Positions 48,405 through 58,490 are shown, counted from the first letter of the stretch. The stretch is DNA of 64,000 nucleotides from Cristatella mucedo (GCA_009760855.2 WPIO01000003.1:12554501-12618500); one strand, 5' to 3'. Notes: generated by a model from the letters alone, not told the origin. Translations and numbers: made by a program.

Positions 48405-48998
48405 TTAATTTTTACTTTGAATATATAAACCAGCTCCTATCTTTTTCTTTATACTTCCACCATAACCATCAGCTCTTGGAGGAGTATAAGGAACAACAGC
48501 TTTCTCTTTTATTACTTTCTCAATTTCTTTATATGTTTTTGGATCGCTCTCTTTAAGAGTTTCTGAATAGTCTTATTCCTCCTCCATTTTTGCTTTACGA
48601 CCTTTTTTAGTTTTTGGTTTAAGTTTTTCAAGCATAGTTTCTTTGATTCTAAGAAACAACTCTTTCATCTTTCTTTCATAATCTTCTTCCTTGTTTCGTT
48701 TCTCAAGTTCATATTCATAATCTTTCTTTCTTTCTTCTTCTTCAAGTTTATCATTCATCTCTCTACGTTTAACAGCATAATCTTGATCGGTCTTTTCTTT
48801 CTTTGTTTGTAGTTCAGTAAGTTTCCTTGCTTGATGCATATTAATTACTTTATTAGCAACGTTCATGCTAAGACCGGTTAATCCACTTAAAACAGGTGTT
48901 ACTGTTCCAACACCATCTATTACTTTATCTAAAACTCCAGACCCATAGTACTTTCTTCCTCTTATATTACCATGACCTATCCTTGCATAACCCGCCAT
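48405..48998 (-). pseudogene. Coiled-coil, basic virion-core-like protein with one stop
   Basis: Starts MAGYARIGHGNIRG at 48998 just above the capsid gene. A GVGTVTPVLSGLTGLSMN segment is followed by a long charged coiled coil (about residues 55-130, Lys/Glu heptads). A TAA follows at about 48573-48575. The same frame goes on with VVPYTPPRADGYGGSIKKK to a TAA at 48405-48407. Position and the YGG/KKK-type tail suggest a minor virion or core protein. I do not recognise the family for certain. Confidence 0.6.
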
Positions 48999-49006
48999 TC
49001 TCCATA

Positions 49007-49868
49007 CTACTTTGAAATTTCTATTGTACCTATAACATCTTTTATTGTATTAAGCTTATTTCCATTGTGATCTGTTAAAGTAATTTTAAAACCACTCAAT
49101 GATTCTATATCACTTCTTTTTTGTAAGTACATCACATTTGGAATATGTAAATCAACATTTTTACCAGGTGCAATATCTCTAACGTCAATAGTATATAGAG
49201 ATAAAGATTGTTCTAAAAATCCTTTTCCCTTTTCTATATAATTAAGTTCTGGATTAACTAAATCACAATCAACACTTATACAGTTTACATCATTATTTTC
49301 ATCATCAGATTTCATTGTATTCCATGCTATGTATGTCCCAGCAAAATAGTGTGCTTTTTCATTTATTTCATCTTCTTTCCCATCAGCATAATCATAATCA
49401 GGAGAAAATGTTCCTTGCTCTTTTGTTTTAAAACCTAATGAATCTCCAATGTTATTAATAACACCAGATATATCACTTCCTAGTAAAACAACGTACTCAC
49501 CTACTACTCTCATAACTATTTTATCACCTCCTCCAACACTAAAAGCAATTCCAGTGCTATATCTTCTAGAAGAATTGTAATAGGACCCCAAACCATCTAG
49601 TGATCTATTCAACGCTGCAACAATCCTTGTAGAATCATAATATCCCTCCCTGATTGTGACGGAAAAGTTATTAGCTGAAATGCGATTTGTTTTAAACCAA
49701 AGCATATCATTTTTTAAAGCAAAAATTTTTACAATGCTTTTAAATGTGTAAGTAAATTCTACTCTTCTTAATCCAAATTTTTTTATATCCAGATTTAGAA
49801 CCAAGTATTATTGGAGGACAGTTAGTTTTATAATCTGTGTTAGAGGTTCCCATTAGTTTAAACTTCAT
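49007..49868 (-). pseudogene. Minor capsid (penton-like) protein, copy 1, one frame break
   Basis: ATG at 49868 beneath TATATAG. The N-terminus (KLMGTSNTDYKTNCPPIILG) is followed by a frame break in an A7 run near 49787. It then runs open through RRVEFTYTF, SVTIREGYYDSTRIVAALN, VVLLGSDISG, GDSLGFKTKEQG, LDIHIPN-like HIPNVMYLQ and KITLTDHNGNKLNTI. The pattern of IREGYY..SRI followed by LGF is that of the single jelly-roll penton protein of Polintons. Copies 2 and 3 lie directly upstream. Confidence 0.75.
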
Positions 49869-49871
49869 TTT

Positions 49872-49878
49872 CTATATA
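49872..49878 (-). promoter_or_regulatory. TATATAG box above penton copy 1
   Basis: TATATAG three bases before the ATG at 49868. Confidence 0.5.
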
Positions 49879-49889
49879 CATCTTGCTTT

Positions 49890-50795
49890 TTAAATAACTA
49901 TTGTAACTACATCTGTTATCGTATTAACCCTATTTCCATGTTGATCTGTTAAAGTAATTTAAAAACCATTCAACGAATCTATATCACCCTTTGTTGGTAA
50001 GTACATCATATTTGGAATATGTAAATCAACTTTTTCTCCTGGAGCAATGCCATCAGTGTCAATGATATATAAAGATAATGATTGTTCTAAAATACCTCAT
50101 CCTTTTCCTTTTTCTATATACTTAAGTTATGGATAAACCAAATCAGAATCAACACTTATCCATTTTACGCCACTATTATCAGGTAGAAGCATTTTATTCC
50201 ATGCTTTATAAGTTCCAGCAAAATACATAGCTTTTCAATTGCTTCGTAGTGAGTTACCCCAACCATATCACGGTCAAATATTCCTTGTTCATTTGATTTA
50301 AAACCTAGTGTATCTCCAATACTATAAAATTCATTCTTTTTGAAGGAAAAGAATTGAATCCAAGAAAAACAACACAGTCACCTTCTACCTGCATAACTAT
50401 TTTATCATCTGTATCAACACTAAATCTTATTCCATTTCCCCTTCTAGTTAATAGTGCTGTTGTGCTAGAAGTAGCATCTTTTTTCTTAGTCCCTAAAGCC
50501 GTGTTTAAAGCAAGAACAATTTTGTTACTATCATAAGTTCCAGAAGTTTTATCAGTTCCGTTTTTTCTTTCCCAAAATCAATTTCAATGTATTGAGGGTC
50601 AGTATCCATCATAGAAAACTTAAACCAAAGCCTATCGTTTACACCTTTAACAACGTTTGATATTACTCTATTTGCATAAGTAAATTCTACTCTTCTTACA
50701 CCAACTTTATTATATCCTGATTTTTCTCGTAATATAATTGGAGGATTTAATGTCTTATAGTCTGAAGAAGACGTTCCTGTTAATCCTATAGTCAT
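49890..50795 (-). pseudogene. Minor capsid (penton-like) protein, copy 2, heavily broken
   Basis: It begins MTIGLTGTSSSDYKTLNPP and aligns along its whole length with copy 1: RRVEFTYANR, the GTYDSNKIVLALN block, DKIVMQVEGD, GDTLGFKSNEQG, HIPNMMYLP and ITLTDQHGNRVNTI. At least two frame changes (near 50555 and 50335) and in-frame stops near 50130, 50090 and 49960 disrupt it. It is a tandem duplicate that has decayed further than copy 1. Confidence 0.75.
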
Positions 50796-50802
50796 CCTTA
50801 TA

Positions 50803-51654
50803 TTAGATTTCAATAATTTCTATAACAACAGCAATTTGTTCACCACCAAAATCTAACAATTTCAAGTTTTGATCAGTAACTTTAATAGTTATATCACTAT
50901 AACACTAATATTTTCAGTAGAAACATTATGGTACTCAAGTGTATTTGGCTCGTATAACATTATATCCCACGAATAAAAGTCAAATCCACAACTTCTTAAA
51001 GCTTTAGTTTCATTTCCATTTATAAAACTTGTTCCTGGTGCAACTAAATTACAATTCACAAGAACAAGTTTTACATCAGCAATACTTACCTGTTCTGTTA
51101 GGAGTACAAATAGTTGGTGTAATATTTGGATATGAATCTAAAAACTTGTTATCAGTTGTGTAAGCAGGTTTAGTAAAACCAAGCACTTTAGAAATAGAAG
51201 AATTACTAGCAATACAACTCCAACCAGTGGCCATACTAACCCATGAGTGTGCGGTGCCTGTACCAATACCAACTATAAACTTATCCGTTGTTGATCCTGT
51301 TTGAGTAATGTAATTATTAATCCTATCAACAATACCAGTATTTAAGTCATCACTATCAAATGTATAAATTCCTGGTTCTATTGTTAAAGTTTGTTTAGAA
51401 CCGCCTGCATTTCTATAGACAAAAGTGTTATAAAAAGTAGTAAAATTTTTTATGGAATTAATTCCAACAAACTTCTTAAAACAAACTTTTAAGTTTTTGT
51501 TTCTCAATAAAATAGGAGTATTACTATGTAAGTAAAGTGGATTAGAATTTCCAATAATATTGAACACATGCCCTTCTTTATTTGCTTGATTAGTTTTTCT
51601 AATAATTTCAACATTTTTAAGTATCTCTTTCGCAGTGCCCAAAAGATCACTCAT
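50803..51654 (-). pseudogene. Minor capsid (penton-like) protein, copy 3, diverged and broken
   Basis: ATG at 51654 beneath TATATAGCA. The first 192 residues are open: LYLHSNTPILLRNKNLKVCF, NTFVYRNAG, LTIEPGIYTFDSDDLNTGI, KFIVGIGTGTAHSWVSM and SKVLGFTKPAY. The IEPGIY..DDLN and VLGF pattern marks it as a distant penton paralogue. A frame change near 51085 and another near 50900 lead to a tail (VTDQNLKLLDFGGEQIAVV) ending at 50803. Confidence 0.7.
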
Positions 51655-51656
51655 TG

Positions 51657-51663
51657 CTATATA
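51657..51663 (-). promoter_or_regulatory. TATATAG box above penton copy 3
   Basis: TATATAG two bases before the ATG at 51654. Confidence 0.5.
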
Positions 51664-51679
51664 TTAAATAATAGATTAT

Positions 51680-52831
51680 TTATTTTTGCAACGTAAGATT
51701 TGTTGCTTTTCTAGACCTAGCTAAATAATCTACTGCAGCACCGATTGAATTTACAACTCCTTTATTTCCAGCAGCAAGCTCTCTCAACCATAAATAAATC
51801 CTATTAAATACTTCTTTATCACTCTTAACAAACATTGGAACAACTTTTAATCCTTCTCCAGATTGAGGTCTTTGTAATTTTATATGGTCAAGAATACTTT
51901 GTTGTTTTACACTCCTTTTTTCTATCTTCTCTAAATCTGTTTGGATATTAGTAAGAGACTCTCCAATATTATCTTCTGTAATTTTCTTTATGTCTTCTTT
52001 CATTACAGATAACATTATTCCTGTCTTTGGTATAATACTAATATCAAATAACTTTTGTCTAGTAACCCACGGGGGTCAATAGTTTTAGGTAAAGTAGCTT
52101 CTATAGCAGTTGTACATTGAGGCGTGCTAGGTTCTATAACACTAGCAACAGGTTCTCTAACACTCGCAGTAGGTTCTGTAAGACTTACAATTGGTAAAAT
52201 AGTTGTATCTTTTACAATTGGTAAAATAGTTGTATCTTTTCTTTTCTCTTCCTCTCTTCTTTGGAGTGCTAGTAGCAGTTGGTGCTTCAACTTCTTTTAT
52301 ACTTGCTTTCTTCCTCTTTGGAGTTCCAGTAGATGGATTAATATTAAGATTTTCTGCCACTGTCTTTTGAACACCATCAAGAATTTCTTTTATTTCTGGA
52401 TTAGCTGCATGAGTCTTTGCTTGATTTACTCTAGTGATTGCTTTTTTAGGTTTTCCAGATGTAATATCACTAATTGCTTTTTTCAAAATTGTAGAAACAT
52501 CTTGAGGTGCTTTAGCTTCTATTGCCTTTTCAATTAATTTATTACTCTCCATTTGCATTGCAAGTTTAGGTCTTATTACTTTAAGTTTATTAAAACCAAC
52601 ATCACCTAAATCATTTTTTGAATGTTCTAAAGTTCGTTCATTTAGTTTATGTTCTACTTGATCTCTAGCAACAACTTCGGCTTCAATTCTTGCCATCTCT
52701 TCACCATTGTTAAGTATAGTTGCAGTATTCAACTTATCTAAATTATCAAGTAAGTTTTCTAAATCAAGTGATTCTTGAACACTTCCTTCGTATTGTATGT
52801 TTTTCCTTTGATACAACTTCCCGTTAATCAT
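51680..52831 (-). pseudogene. Large unknown virion-type protein, broken
   Basis: Reads from 52831: an N-terminal segment (GSVQESLDLENLLDNLDKLN) and helical, Ala/Lys-rich stretches. It continues to a short direct repeat (two near-identical 24-base units at about 52185-52235, peptide TTILPIV twice), an EP(T/V)ASVxEP repeat and a C-terminal coiled-coil part (51680-52015). Frame changes occur near 52240 and 52045. It lies between the ATPase and the penton genes, which suggests a structural role, but no family was recognised. Confidence 0.55.
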
Positions 52832-52841
52832 TCCTTTCCTA

Positions 52842-53513
52842 TTAATTATTGAAATGAGTTATTAGTTGTTTTCCTTCTTCATCAACAGACCAAAATCTTC
52901 CCTCATCATCAGTTTTGGTTAGGTCTATAACACAATATCCAAATCTTTTCCTTGTACTAGAATCGACCCAATCTTTAAATTGCTTTCTATCCATATCGCT
53001 AACATGTGACTCTCGAATATACTCAATATCGTTATTGTTTTATTTGAATATTATGATACAGTTTATATTATTCCTAATCTCTCGCTTAGGTATTCTTGTA
53101 AATCCTTGGGCGAGATAGAATACATTCATTCTTTTATGTCTTCCTCCAGTAAAATAATCTAATATCTTTGTTTGATCTTCAGACATAAGATCGTCTAATA
53201 CAATAGCATTTCTACAATTCTTATATGAGTCAACATCTGGCATTTCATCTATTCCATTAACCCAAACGTAAGAATGACTACCTTTTGTCATTTCTATAAA
53301 TCCACGATACAGCGGTTGATCTAAACTTGTTGCAATAATAGTACAAACACCATACTTTAACCTTCCTAAAAATATCCAATTTAATATTAACTGAGATTTA
53401 CCACTTCCACTTGGTCCTAAAACTAACGTTCTAATAGGTACTTTAGGTAATGGTTCTTGGTGTCCGGTAACAATATCCTGTCCAAAATCAAAAGGTTTAA
53501 CTTTTAAAGACAT
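52842..53513 (-). pseudogene. A32/FtsK-like DNA-packaging ATPase with a premature stop
   Basis: It would drive genome packaging. Walker A GPSGSGKS at residues 33-40 and Walker B AIVLDD at 103-108 are intact, followed by the conserved YLAQGFTRIPK and the RNNINC segment. A TAA at 53040-53042 cuts it at residue 157. The same frame then continues with RESHVSDMDRKQFKDWV to a TAA at 52842-52844, so about 65 residues are lost. AATATAG precedes the ATG. It is divergent from the protease gene, 28 bp away. Confidence 0.88.
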
Positions 53514-53541
53514 TCTATATTAAATTTTTTTATATTTGTGT

Positions 53542-54186
53542 ATGGAGATTTATTGTATGAAGTGTAAGAGACCAACATATACAATTCATGAAGAGTATGT
53601 TGAAGTAGATAGCACAAAAGGATTAAGAGGAAAGGTAAAAGGAATTTGTACAATCTGTAGCAAAAAGAAATCAAAATTTGTTAGACTAAGAAGTACTCCA
53701 GCTGCTGTCGGTGAAGGATCTGTATCTCAAGGAAGAAGAATTGGAAAAGGAGCAAGTGAACAACAAATAATTAATGAGATTAAGAGCACTATAGACAAAC
53801 TAAAAAAAGTAAAATCATCAGCTTCAACTGATATAGAGATAAATAATTATATAAAAGAATTAGACATAAAAAACTTTAGAGGTGTCTTTGCAAGAGATGA
53901 ACTAACAAAACCATTAGAAAATGAAAGTCTTATTTGTAACACAGGAAAATTAGATCTTGCAATATATCATTGGGTAGCACTTAAGAAAGAAGGATCTAAG
54001 TGTTTTTACTTTAATTCTTTTGGAGCTCCACCAATGCCAGAGGTAATAAGTTACTTCGGTGATATACCATCTTTTCAAATGTTTCAACTACAAAAGTTCG
54101 ATCAAAAAGATTGTGGAAGGTGTTCAATATTCTTAAAACTAATGGAATTAACTGATTTTGGAACAACGATGGGATTATTAATTTAA
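53542..54186 (+). CDS. PRO: Adenain-like (C5) cysteine protease with N-terminal zinc ribbon, intact
   Basis: The virion maturation protease of Polintons and adenoviruses. The first ATG in the frame is at 53542, giving 214 residues. Residues 1-50 hold a zinc-ribbon-like part (YCMKCKRPT...GICTICSKKKSKFV). The catalytic core has His143 in YHWVAL, Asn158 in FYFNSFGAPP and Cys191 in QKDCGRC with Gln188, in the expected H-N-Q-C order. A flexible basic linker lies between the two parts. It is one of the few hallmark genes of this element with no break. Confidence 0.88.
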   Translation: MEIYCMKCKRPTYTIHEEYVEVDSTKGLRGKVKGICTICSKKKSKFVRLRSTPAAVGEGSVSQGRRIGKGASEQQIINEIKSTIDKLKKVKSSASTDIEINNYIKELDIKNFRGVFARDELTKPLENESLICNTGKLDLAIYHWVALKKEGSKCFYFNSFGAPPMPEVISYFGDIPSFQMFQLQKFDQKDCGRCSIFLKLMELTDFGTTMGLLI

Positions 54187-54215
54187 TTTAAACAATTTAT
54201 TTCCCCTTTATAGAA

Positions 54216-54704
54216 ATGGAAATCCAAAATAAGAAAGTTTTAGTTCTTGAAAATGCCATCATTAATATTCTAAAAGGAAAACCAGTTCGAGTTCACATTG
54301 AAGAGAAAGTTTCAAAAGATTCTAAGCCTTGCTTCAATATGTGGGTATATATTACAGATAAGATGAGATCTTTTCTTGAAGACATTGTAGAAAGGTCAAG
54401 TAAAAAACTTGATTTCACCTGTTATAAATTGTCTCAAAGATCTACAGTTGGAATAAGAATTGATTTTGGTATCAAACCAAGCATATTCTTTGATCAAAAA
54501 AATAAACAACTGAAGTTCAACACTATCGCTGATGTAGTTAAGAAACTTGGAATTGACTTTTCTATTGCAGGCTTTCTTGATGGTAGTTATGTGACTAAAG
54601 ATATTTACAAGTCTGAAGAAAGACTTAACATTAGATTAAAGATAGATCAAGTTAAAGTTAATGATTCGGTCAAACGAAGTGAATTCAATCCCGCTGATTA
54701 TTAG
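54216..54704 (+). CDS. Unknown Polinton protein, intact
   Basis: A 162-residue open frame beneath TTTATAGAA, 29 bp after the protease. It is mixed alpha/beta, without transmembrane segments, and rich in Lys and Asp, with FDQKNKQLKFN and RLNIRLKIDQVKVND. I recognise no family. It is the last gene before the right end of the element. Confidence 0.65.
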   Translation: MEIQNKKVLVLENAIINILKGKPVRVHIEEKVSKDSKPCFNMWVYITDKMRSFLEDIVERSSKKLDFTCYKLSQRSTVGIRIDFGIKPSIFFDQKNKQLKFNTIADVVKKLGIDFSIAGFLDGSYVTKDIYKSEERLNIRLKIDQVKVNDSVKRSEFNPADY

Positions 54705-54827
54705 GTTATTAACAATACAAAAAAATAAAAACTAGTTAGGTTAGATTAGTTAATTTTTTATATCTTTTTTTCTACTGATATCTATTACAATTTCCAAAGC
54801 AAAATAACACGACTGGTTGAATTTATT

Positions 54828-54935
54828 GATGAGTGTTTTTTCTTTTTACGATATCGGGGAACTTTTTCACAACCGAAGGTGGAACCGAGGTTGGAGAAAA
54901 ATTTCGCGATGTTGTAAAAGGGAAAAACACTCATC
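54828..54935. repeat. Imperfect foldback (hairpin) at the right end of the Polinton
   Basis: GATGAGTGTTTTT at 54828 is matched by AAAAACACTCATC ending at 54935. By hand the 47-base arms pair at 37 of 47 positions around a loop of about 14 bases. It lies where AT-rich element DNA gives way to host DNA and may be the element's terminus or a small foldback element beside it. Confidence 0.7.
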
Positions 54936-54940
54936 ACGGA

Positions 54941-55387
54941 TTTACGCATGAAGCTGTTCATCTAACAGCCTCATTTAATGTGGTAGCCAATCGAGCTTCT
55001 CGCGATTGAAGGCTCGCCGCTTTCTTACCAGCGCTGCAAGCTGTTGCTATAAACTGGTGTGGCGGCTTCAAAGACCAGACATAACTGTCGAGCCAAGGCA
55101 CCGACTTCCGGCCTATTACAAGCCGCAGTTAGCTTTTATGCCACCCAGGCCATTTATTATCGCGATCGACAGTTCCTTGCCGTTTTAATCCAGGAACCAC
55201 TCCGAGTAATGCGAACCGGGCTGCAGTCTAGCTGATTTAGCGTGCACTTGGCATTCGCCTCCGGGTTTCGCCGACTTCGTGCCTATCTTTCGCCGGCTTG
55301 GTCAAAGCGTCGCAGCAAACGGTTCTCTGCTCGACCACATCGACTGTAGAATGAATAGACAACGCTCAAGCGGCCAATGCAGCGAGG
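54941..55387. other. Host flank; nothing recognised
   Basis: Mixed-composition sequence right of the Polinton. No gene supported. Confidence 0.4.
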
Positions 55388-55530
55388 AAAAGGCAGCTTC
55401 GAGCAAGGGCGAGGCAGCTTCGAGAAAAGACGAGGCAGCTTCGAGCGAGGACGAGGCTGCTTCGAGAAAAAAGTGGGACAGTTTTGAGCGAGGACGAGGC
55501 TGGTTCGAGCGAGTACGACGCTGCTACATA
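55388..55530. repeat. 21-bp minisatellite, about seven units
   Basis: Units of the type GAGGCAGCTTCGAGAAAAGA plus C, with drift toward the right. In one frame it reads EAASRKD/EAASSED. No evidence that it is translated. Confidence 0.85.
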
Positions 55531-55540
55531 TTGTTCTCAA

Positions 55541-56900
55541 TCTTTCAAGAAGGATATCGTGATCGGCGGTGTCGAAGCCAGATAGTTGATCTAGAACCCT
55601 AGGGCGGCGACATTTCGGTCATCGTTGCTGCATAGGATGTCATTGGTTACACGCAGGAAAGCAGTTTCAGTGGAGTGCTGCCGCTTGAATTCCCATAGAA
55701 ACTTTTCTGAAATTTTGTTCTTTTCAATGCGTGCTACCAGCTACTTAGCAACGTTTTTGCAAAAATCTTTCATAAAAGAGGAAAAAGAGAAACTGGACTT
55801 GCACTAGCTTTCAAGAGCCTCCGTATGGAATCCAGGCTTTTCAAGTTTTGGTCTAACGGTGGCCAATTTGAAGAACTTGGATACAACCCCTTTTTCCAGA
55901 GAAGCATTAAACATTTTGGTTATGGCTCAGCTAAGCTGGTTTCCAAGTGCAGACCACAGAGATAGTGGCATAGGGTCTTCAGGAGACGAGCTCTTTTTAA
56001 TAGACCTTATTAAGGTTGCCACATCGCATGCACAAACCTCTGAAATTTTTAAAGGAAGGTAGCAGGTTGCGATCAAGCAATTGCTTTAGTCGGAGTGGGG
56101 TTTATGGAGGCCTGAATGTGCACAATTGTTTCAATGTAAAAGGCTGAAAGCTTTTCAGCCGAGCCGTTTAAATCTGGGCTGTGAGACCTCCTAGCATTGG
56201 TAAACAAATTGTTTACCGTCTTATTCATCTGTTTTGAGTCTGACTGACATGACTTGAGTTTTCAATTAAAAAAAAAAGCCCTTGCACTTTTAATCTTCCG
56301 GGAGTAGACTCGCAGGAAGTCTTTGAAATTGACTAGATCAACAGATCTAGATTTCGTAAAACGGCGTTCAAGCCTGAAAAACTATACGGCGCACCCTTTG
56401 AAGTTTTTTCGTAAATTGAATGGAATCTCTACGACTCTGTACACAGATTGAATTTACAGAAGCATGCTCGTCAAGAGCACTGCTAAGTGTCGTGTTCACT
56501 ACATCAGTGACGGTATCAAGGCTGTCGGTCGAGCCTAGATGCAGATCAAAAAGACCTGCATCACATAGATACTAAAAAATTGGTCATAGTCAAAGCTTTT
56601 TAAGTTACGTCGCTGGCCGAACTGGACATTGCCCTGTATGTACAACGGTGCAAGATCAGTAAACGCGACCGAACAATGATCAATGACCAATGATCAATGA
56701 GCAATGATCGGAGAGGATCAGCTGGCATACAATAAAGTCATGAGGCTGACATCCTTAGTGATACAAAGATCCAGGATATGAGGGCCACCGAAATGAGATG
56801 TATTATTAACACGTCTAACCAATCGAAAGTTCTCCAGCATGACAGCCAAGAAATAAACAGACCTGGCTGTTGCTAGGGTTTTCGACGTGATTGTCAAAGT
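55541..56900 (-). mobile_element. L2/CR1-type LINE, endonuclease and RT N-terminal part
   Basis: The minus strand shows endonuclease C-terminal signatures (GDFDNHVENPSNS, LLENFRLVRRVNN, GGPHILDLCIT, then SDHCSVAFTDL) at about 56620-56895. Near 55590-55720 it shows RT motif region HSTETAFLRVTNDIL followed by the degenerate AFDT.DH block. Many stops. This is the part missing from the 5'-truncated copies elsewhere in the window. Confidence 0.7.
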
Positions 56901-56904
56901 CTCC

Positions 56905-57060
56905 TAATAATAATAACAACAATAACAATGCACTTGATAATGCACCCTCAGAGAACTCAATCTCTTTCTAGGCGCTTTACATTTACATTTGCTGCAAAGG
57001 CAGCGTAATAAGATGGTTAGCGGTAACGTGCTGAATGACAGCAAGTATAACATGTTTAAA
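56905..57060 (-). mobile_element. L2/CR1-type LINE 3' end
   Basis: (AAT)n/(AAC)n tail followed by GCACTTGATAATGCACCCTC and CTCTTTCTAGGCGCTTTACA, as in the other copies. Short fragment. Confidence 0.85.
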
Positions 57061-57730
57061 TGTGACATGCACGGCCAAAACTGCTCACCGGCAGACAGCC
57101 AGCAGCTCTCGGACAATGCAGCATCCGTCCGCAAACGAGGAGGGTAGCTCTGCTAGAGCCACTCTGCGACGGAGCAGCGGCGACTCTGCGCTTACTTCTG
57201 AGCTTACATTACTTCTGAGCATACTTCTTCTGCTGCGGCCACTGAGCTTTCTCAGTCGGCCGATGGCAAAAGTGCAGGAGCTCGTAGCGGCACTGTGGTC
57301 CTTGCCGCGTCACATGAGCGGCTCGAGCAGCGAAGGCAATTCCCTGCCTTCGCAGCTCGACGACTTCCGGCCGGTGCAGCACGAACGCATTCGCGGCAGC
57401 AATCAATGAGGAGCGCCCGCGTCTGTAGCTAGCAAGTCCGTATCTGTACTTAGCAAGTCCGCAGAGGAGTTCGAAGAGAAGCCTATCCGACAGCGACGGA
57501 CGGTAGATGTGCACTAGCCTGCCAATGCACGTCTCACATACAGAGACCCTCTTTCCAGTATGCTACTCGAGACTTCGGAATCCGTTTATTTAACGTAGCA
57601 ACAATTTTGACTTAAAATTACGCTCACGGCGAACATTTTGGCCATCCTATCTGATTTAGTCTATGAGCGGCCATCAATTTGACAGCAGTCTCCGGTACAT
57701 GGAGGTGTCGTAACGCTGAGCCGCTACAAG
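57061..57730. other. No supported gene; possible terminal exon
   Basis: A pyrimidine-rich acceptor-like site (CTTTCTCAG, ending about 57257) precedes a plus-strand frame that reads MAKVQELVAALWSLPRHMSG and ends QHERIRGSNQ at 57409. It could be a terminal exon of an unknown gene; the evidence is weak. Confidence 0.2.
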
Positions 57731-58490
57731 TCAGTTAAGAAAGAGGCTTCCTATTGGACGTGTCGATCTTCTCCTTGGCCCTTGGCTCCTTGCAAGATGC
57801 GGAGGTCTGCAGAGCTGCAGTCGATGCCTTTCGTACTTTCGAGCCTCGATCATGCACAGCCTACGCAAAGGAACTACATCTAATCCAAGAACATACACTG
57901 CCCGTAGATTAGACAAATTTCTAACAAAAAAAGCTCTGCCATCGCAGCTCCAGCACCAGTATTCCAGTGGGCGATGAATTGTGAGTTCCAGCGATGCAAA
58001 GCGAGTCCAGATGAGACGAGTAGGATCAAACAGGTGCAGCTCATGAGACCACGAGCTGCGCACGTTTGAAAATACGCCTCCGTGAAAGAAGATCATTCCT
58101 CGGTACTCGAATAAGCCCCCAATGTCACATTTGACAGGTGGGGTGCCGGTCGTCCTCTGTTCAAGGTACGCCTGTTTTCGAGTGTCAAAAAAGTGAACCC
58201 GAGTGACATTTAGGCTATCGTCGGGGTCAACGGTGGGCGAAAGTTCGCTGTCGCAGACAATCATAAACTGTTTCCATCCTATCGAGCGGCTGTTATGGAC
58301 AGTCAGGTTCAGGTGATCGTGAGCCGCCTGCAATCTCCACTGCATTGTCTAGAGATTGAGGACATACACTGACGTCAGTAAATGATTGCTATAGTCTCGT
58401 CCGCCGCATATGTGCATGGAATCTTCCACCAAGCAGGCCAAGTGAGCAATACGCACTAAAGGAGCCTCGCCGCTCGTCTTTGCGTTTGAG
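57731..58490 (-). pseudogene. Kelch-repeat protein fragment with an in-frame TAG
   Basis: From about 58490 the minus strand reads EAPLVRIAHLACLVEDSMHI, then CGGRDYSN...VYVLNL, a Kelch repeat with its Gly pair. A TAG follows at 58349-58351. The same frame continues with TMQWRLQAA and a 204-codon open stretch holding FEYRGMIFFHGGVFSN and HELHLFDPTRLIWTR (another Kelch blade). It ends at 57731. It may be a decaying gene, a retrocopy without introns, or a real gene spliced around the stop: CTCTAG next to the stop could act as an acceptor. Confidence 0.5.

Larger units (their letters stand above)
34275..54940. mobile_element. Polinton/Maverick (adintovirus-like) endogenous element, decayed
   Basis: AT-rich block with viral gene density containing the full Polinton hallmark set: protein-primed PolB, retroviral-type integrase, adenain-like protease, packaging ATPase, major capsid and minor capsid genes. 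It also carries PLA2-like, HNH-AP2 and YqaJ-type genes and four fibre-like genes. The left edge cuts into PolB, so the left terminal repeat is missing. The right edge is near an imperfect foldback (54828-54935). Many genes carry stops or frame breaks and an L2 LINE is inserted, so this is an old chromosomal copy rather than an active one. Target-site duplication could not be identified. Confidence 0.95.

Noticed and set aside
34275-54940. A bacterial prophage, suggested by fibre-like, HNH and HK-like words
   Set aside because: Protein-primed PolB with Polinton-type motifs, a retroviral-type integrase, an adenain-like protease and the lack of Shine-Dalgarno sites all point to a eukaryotic Polinton.
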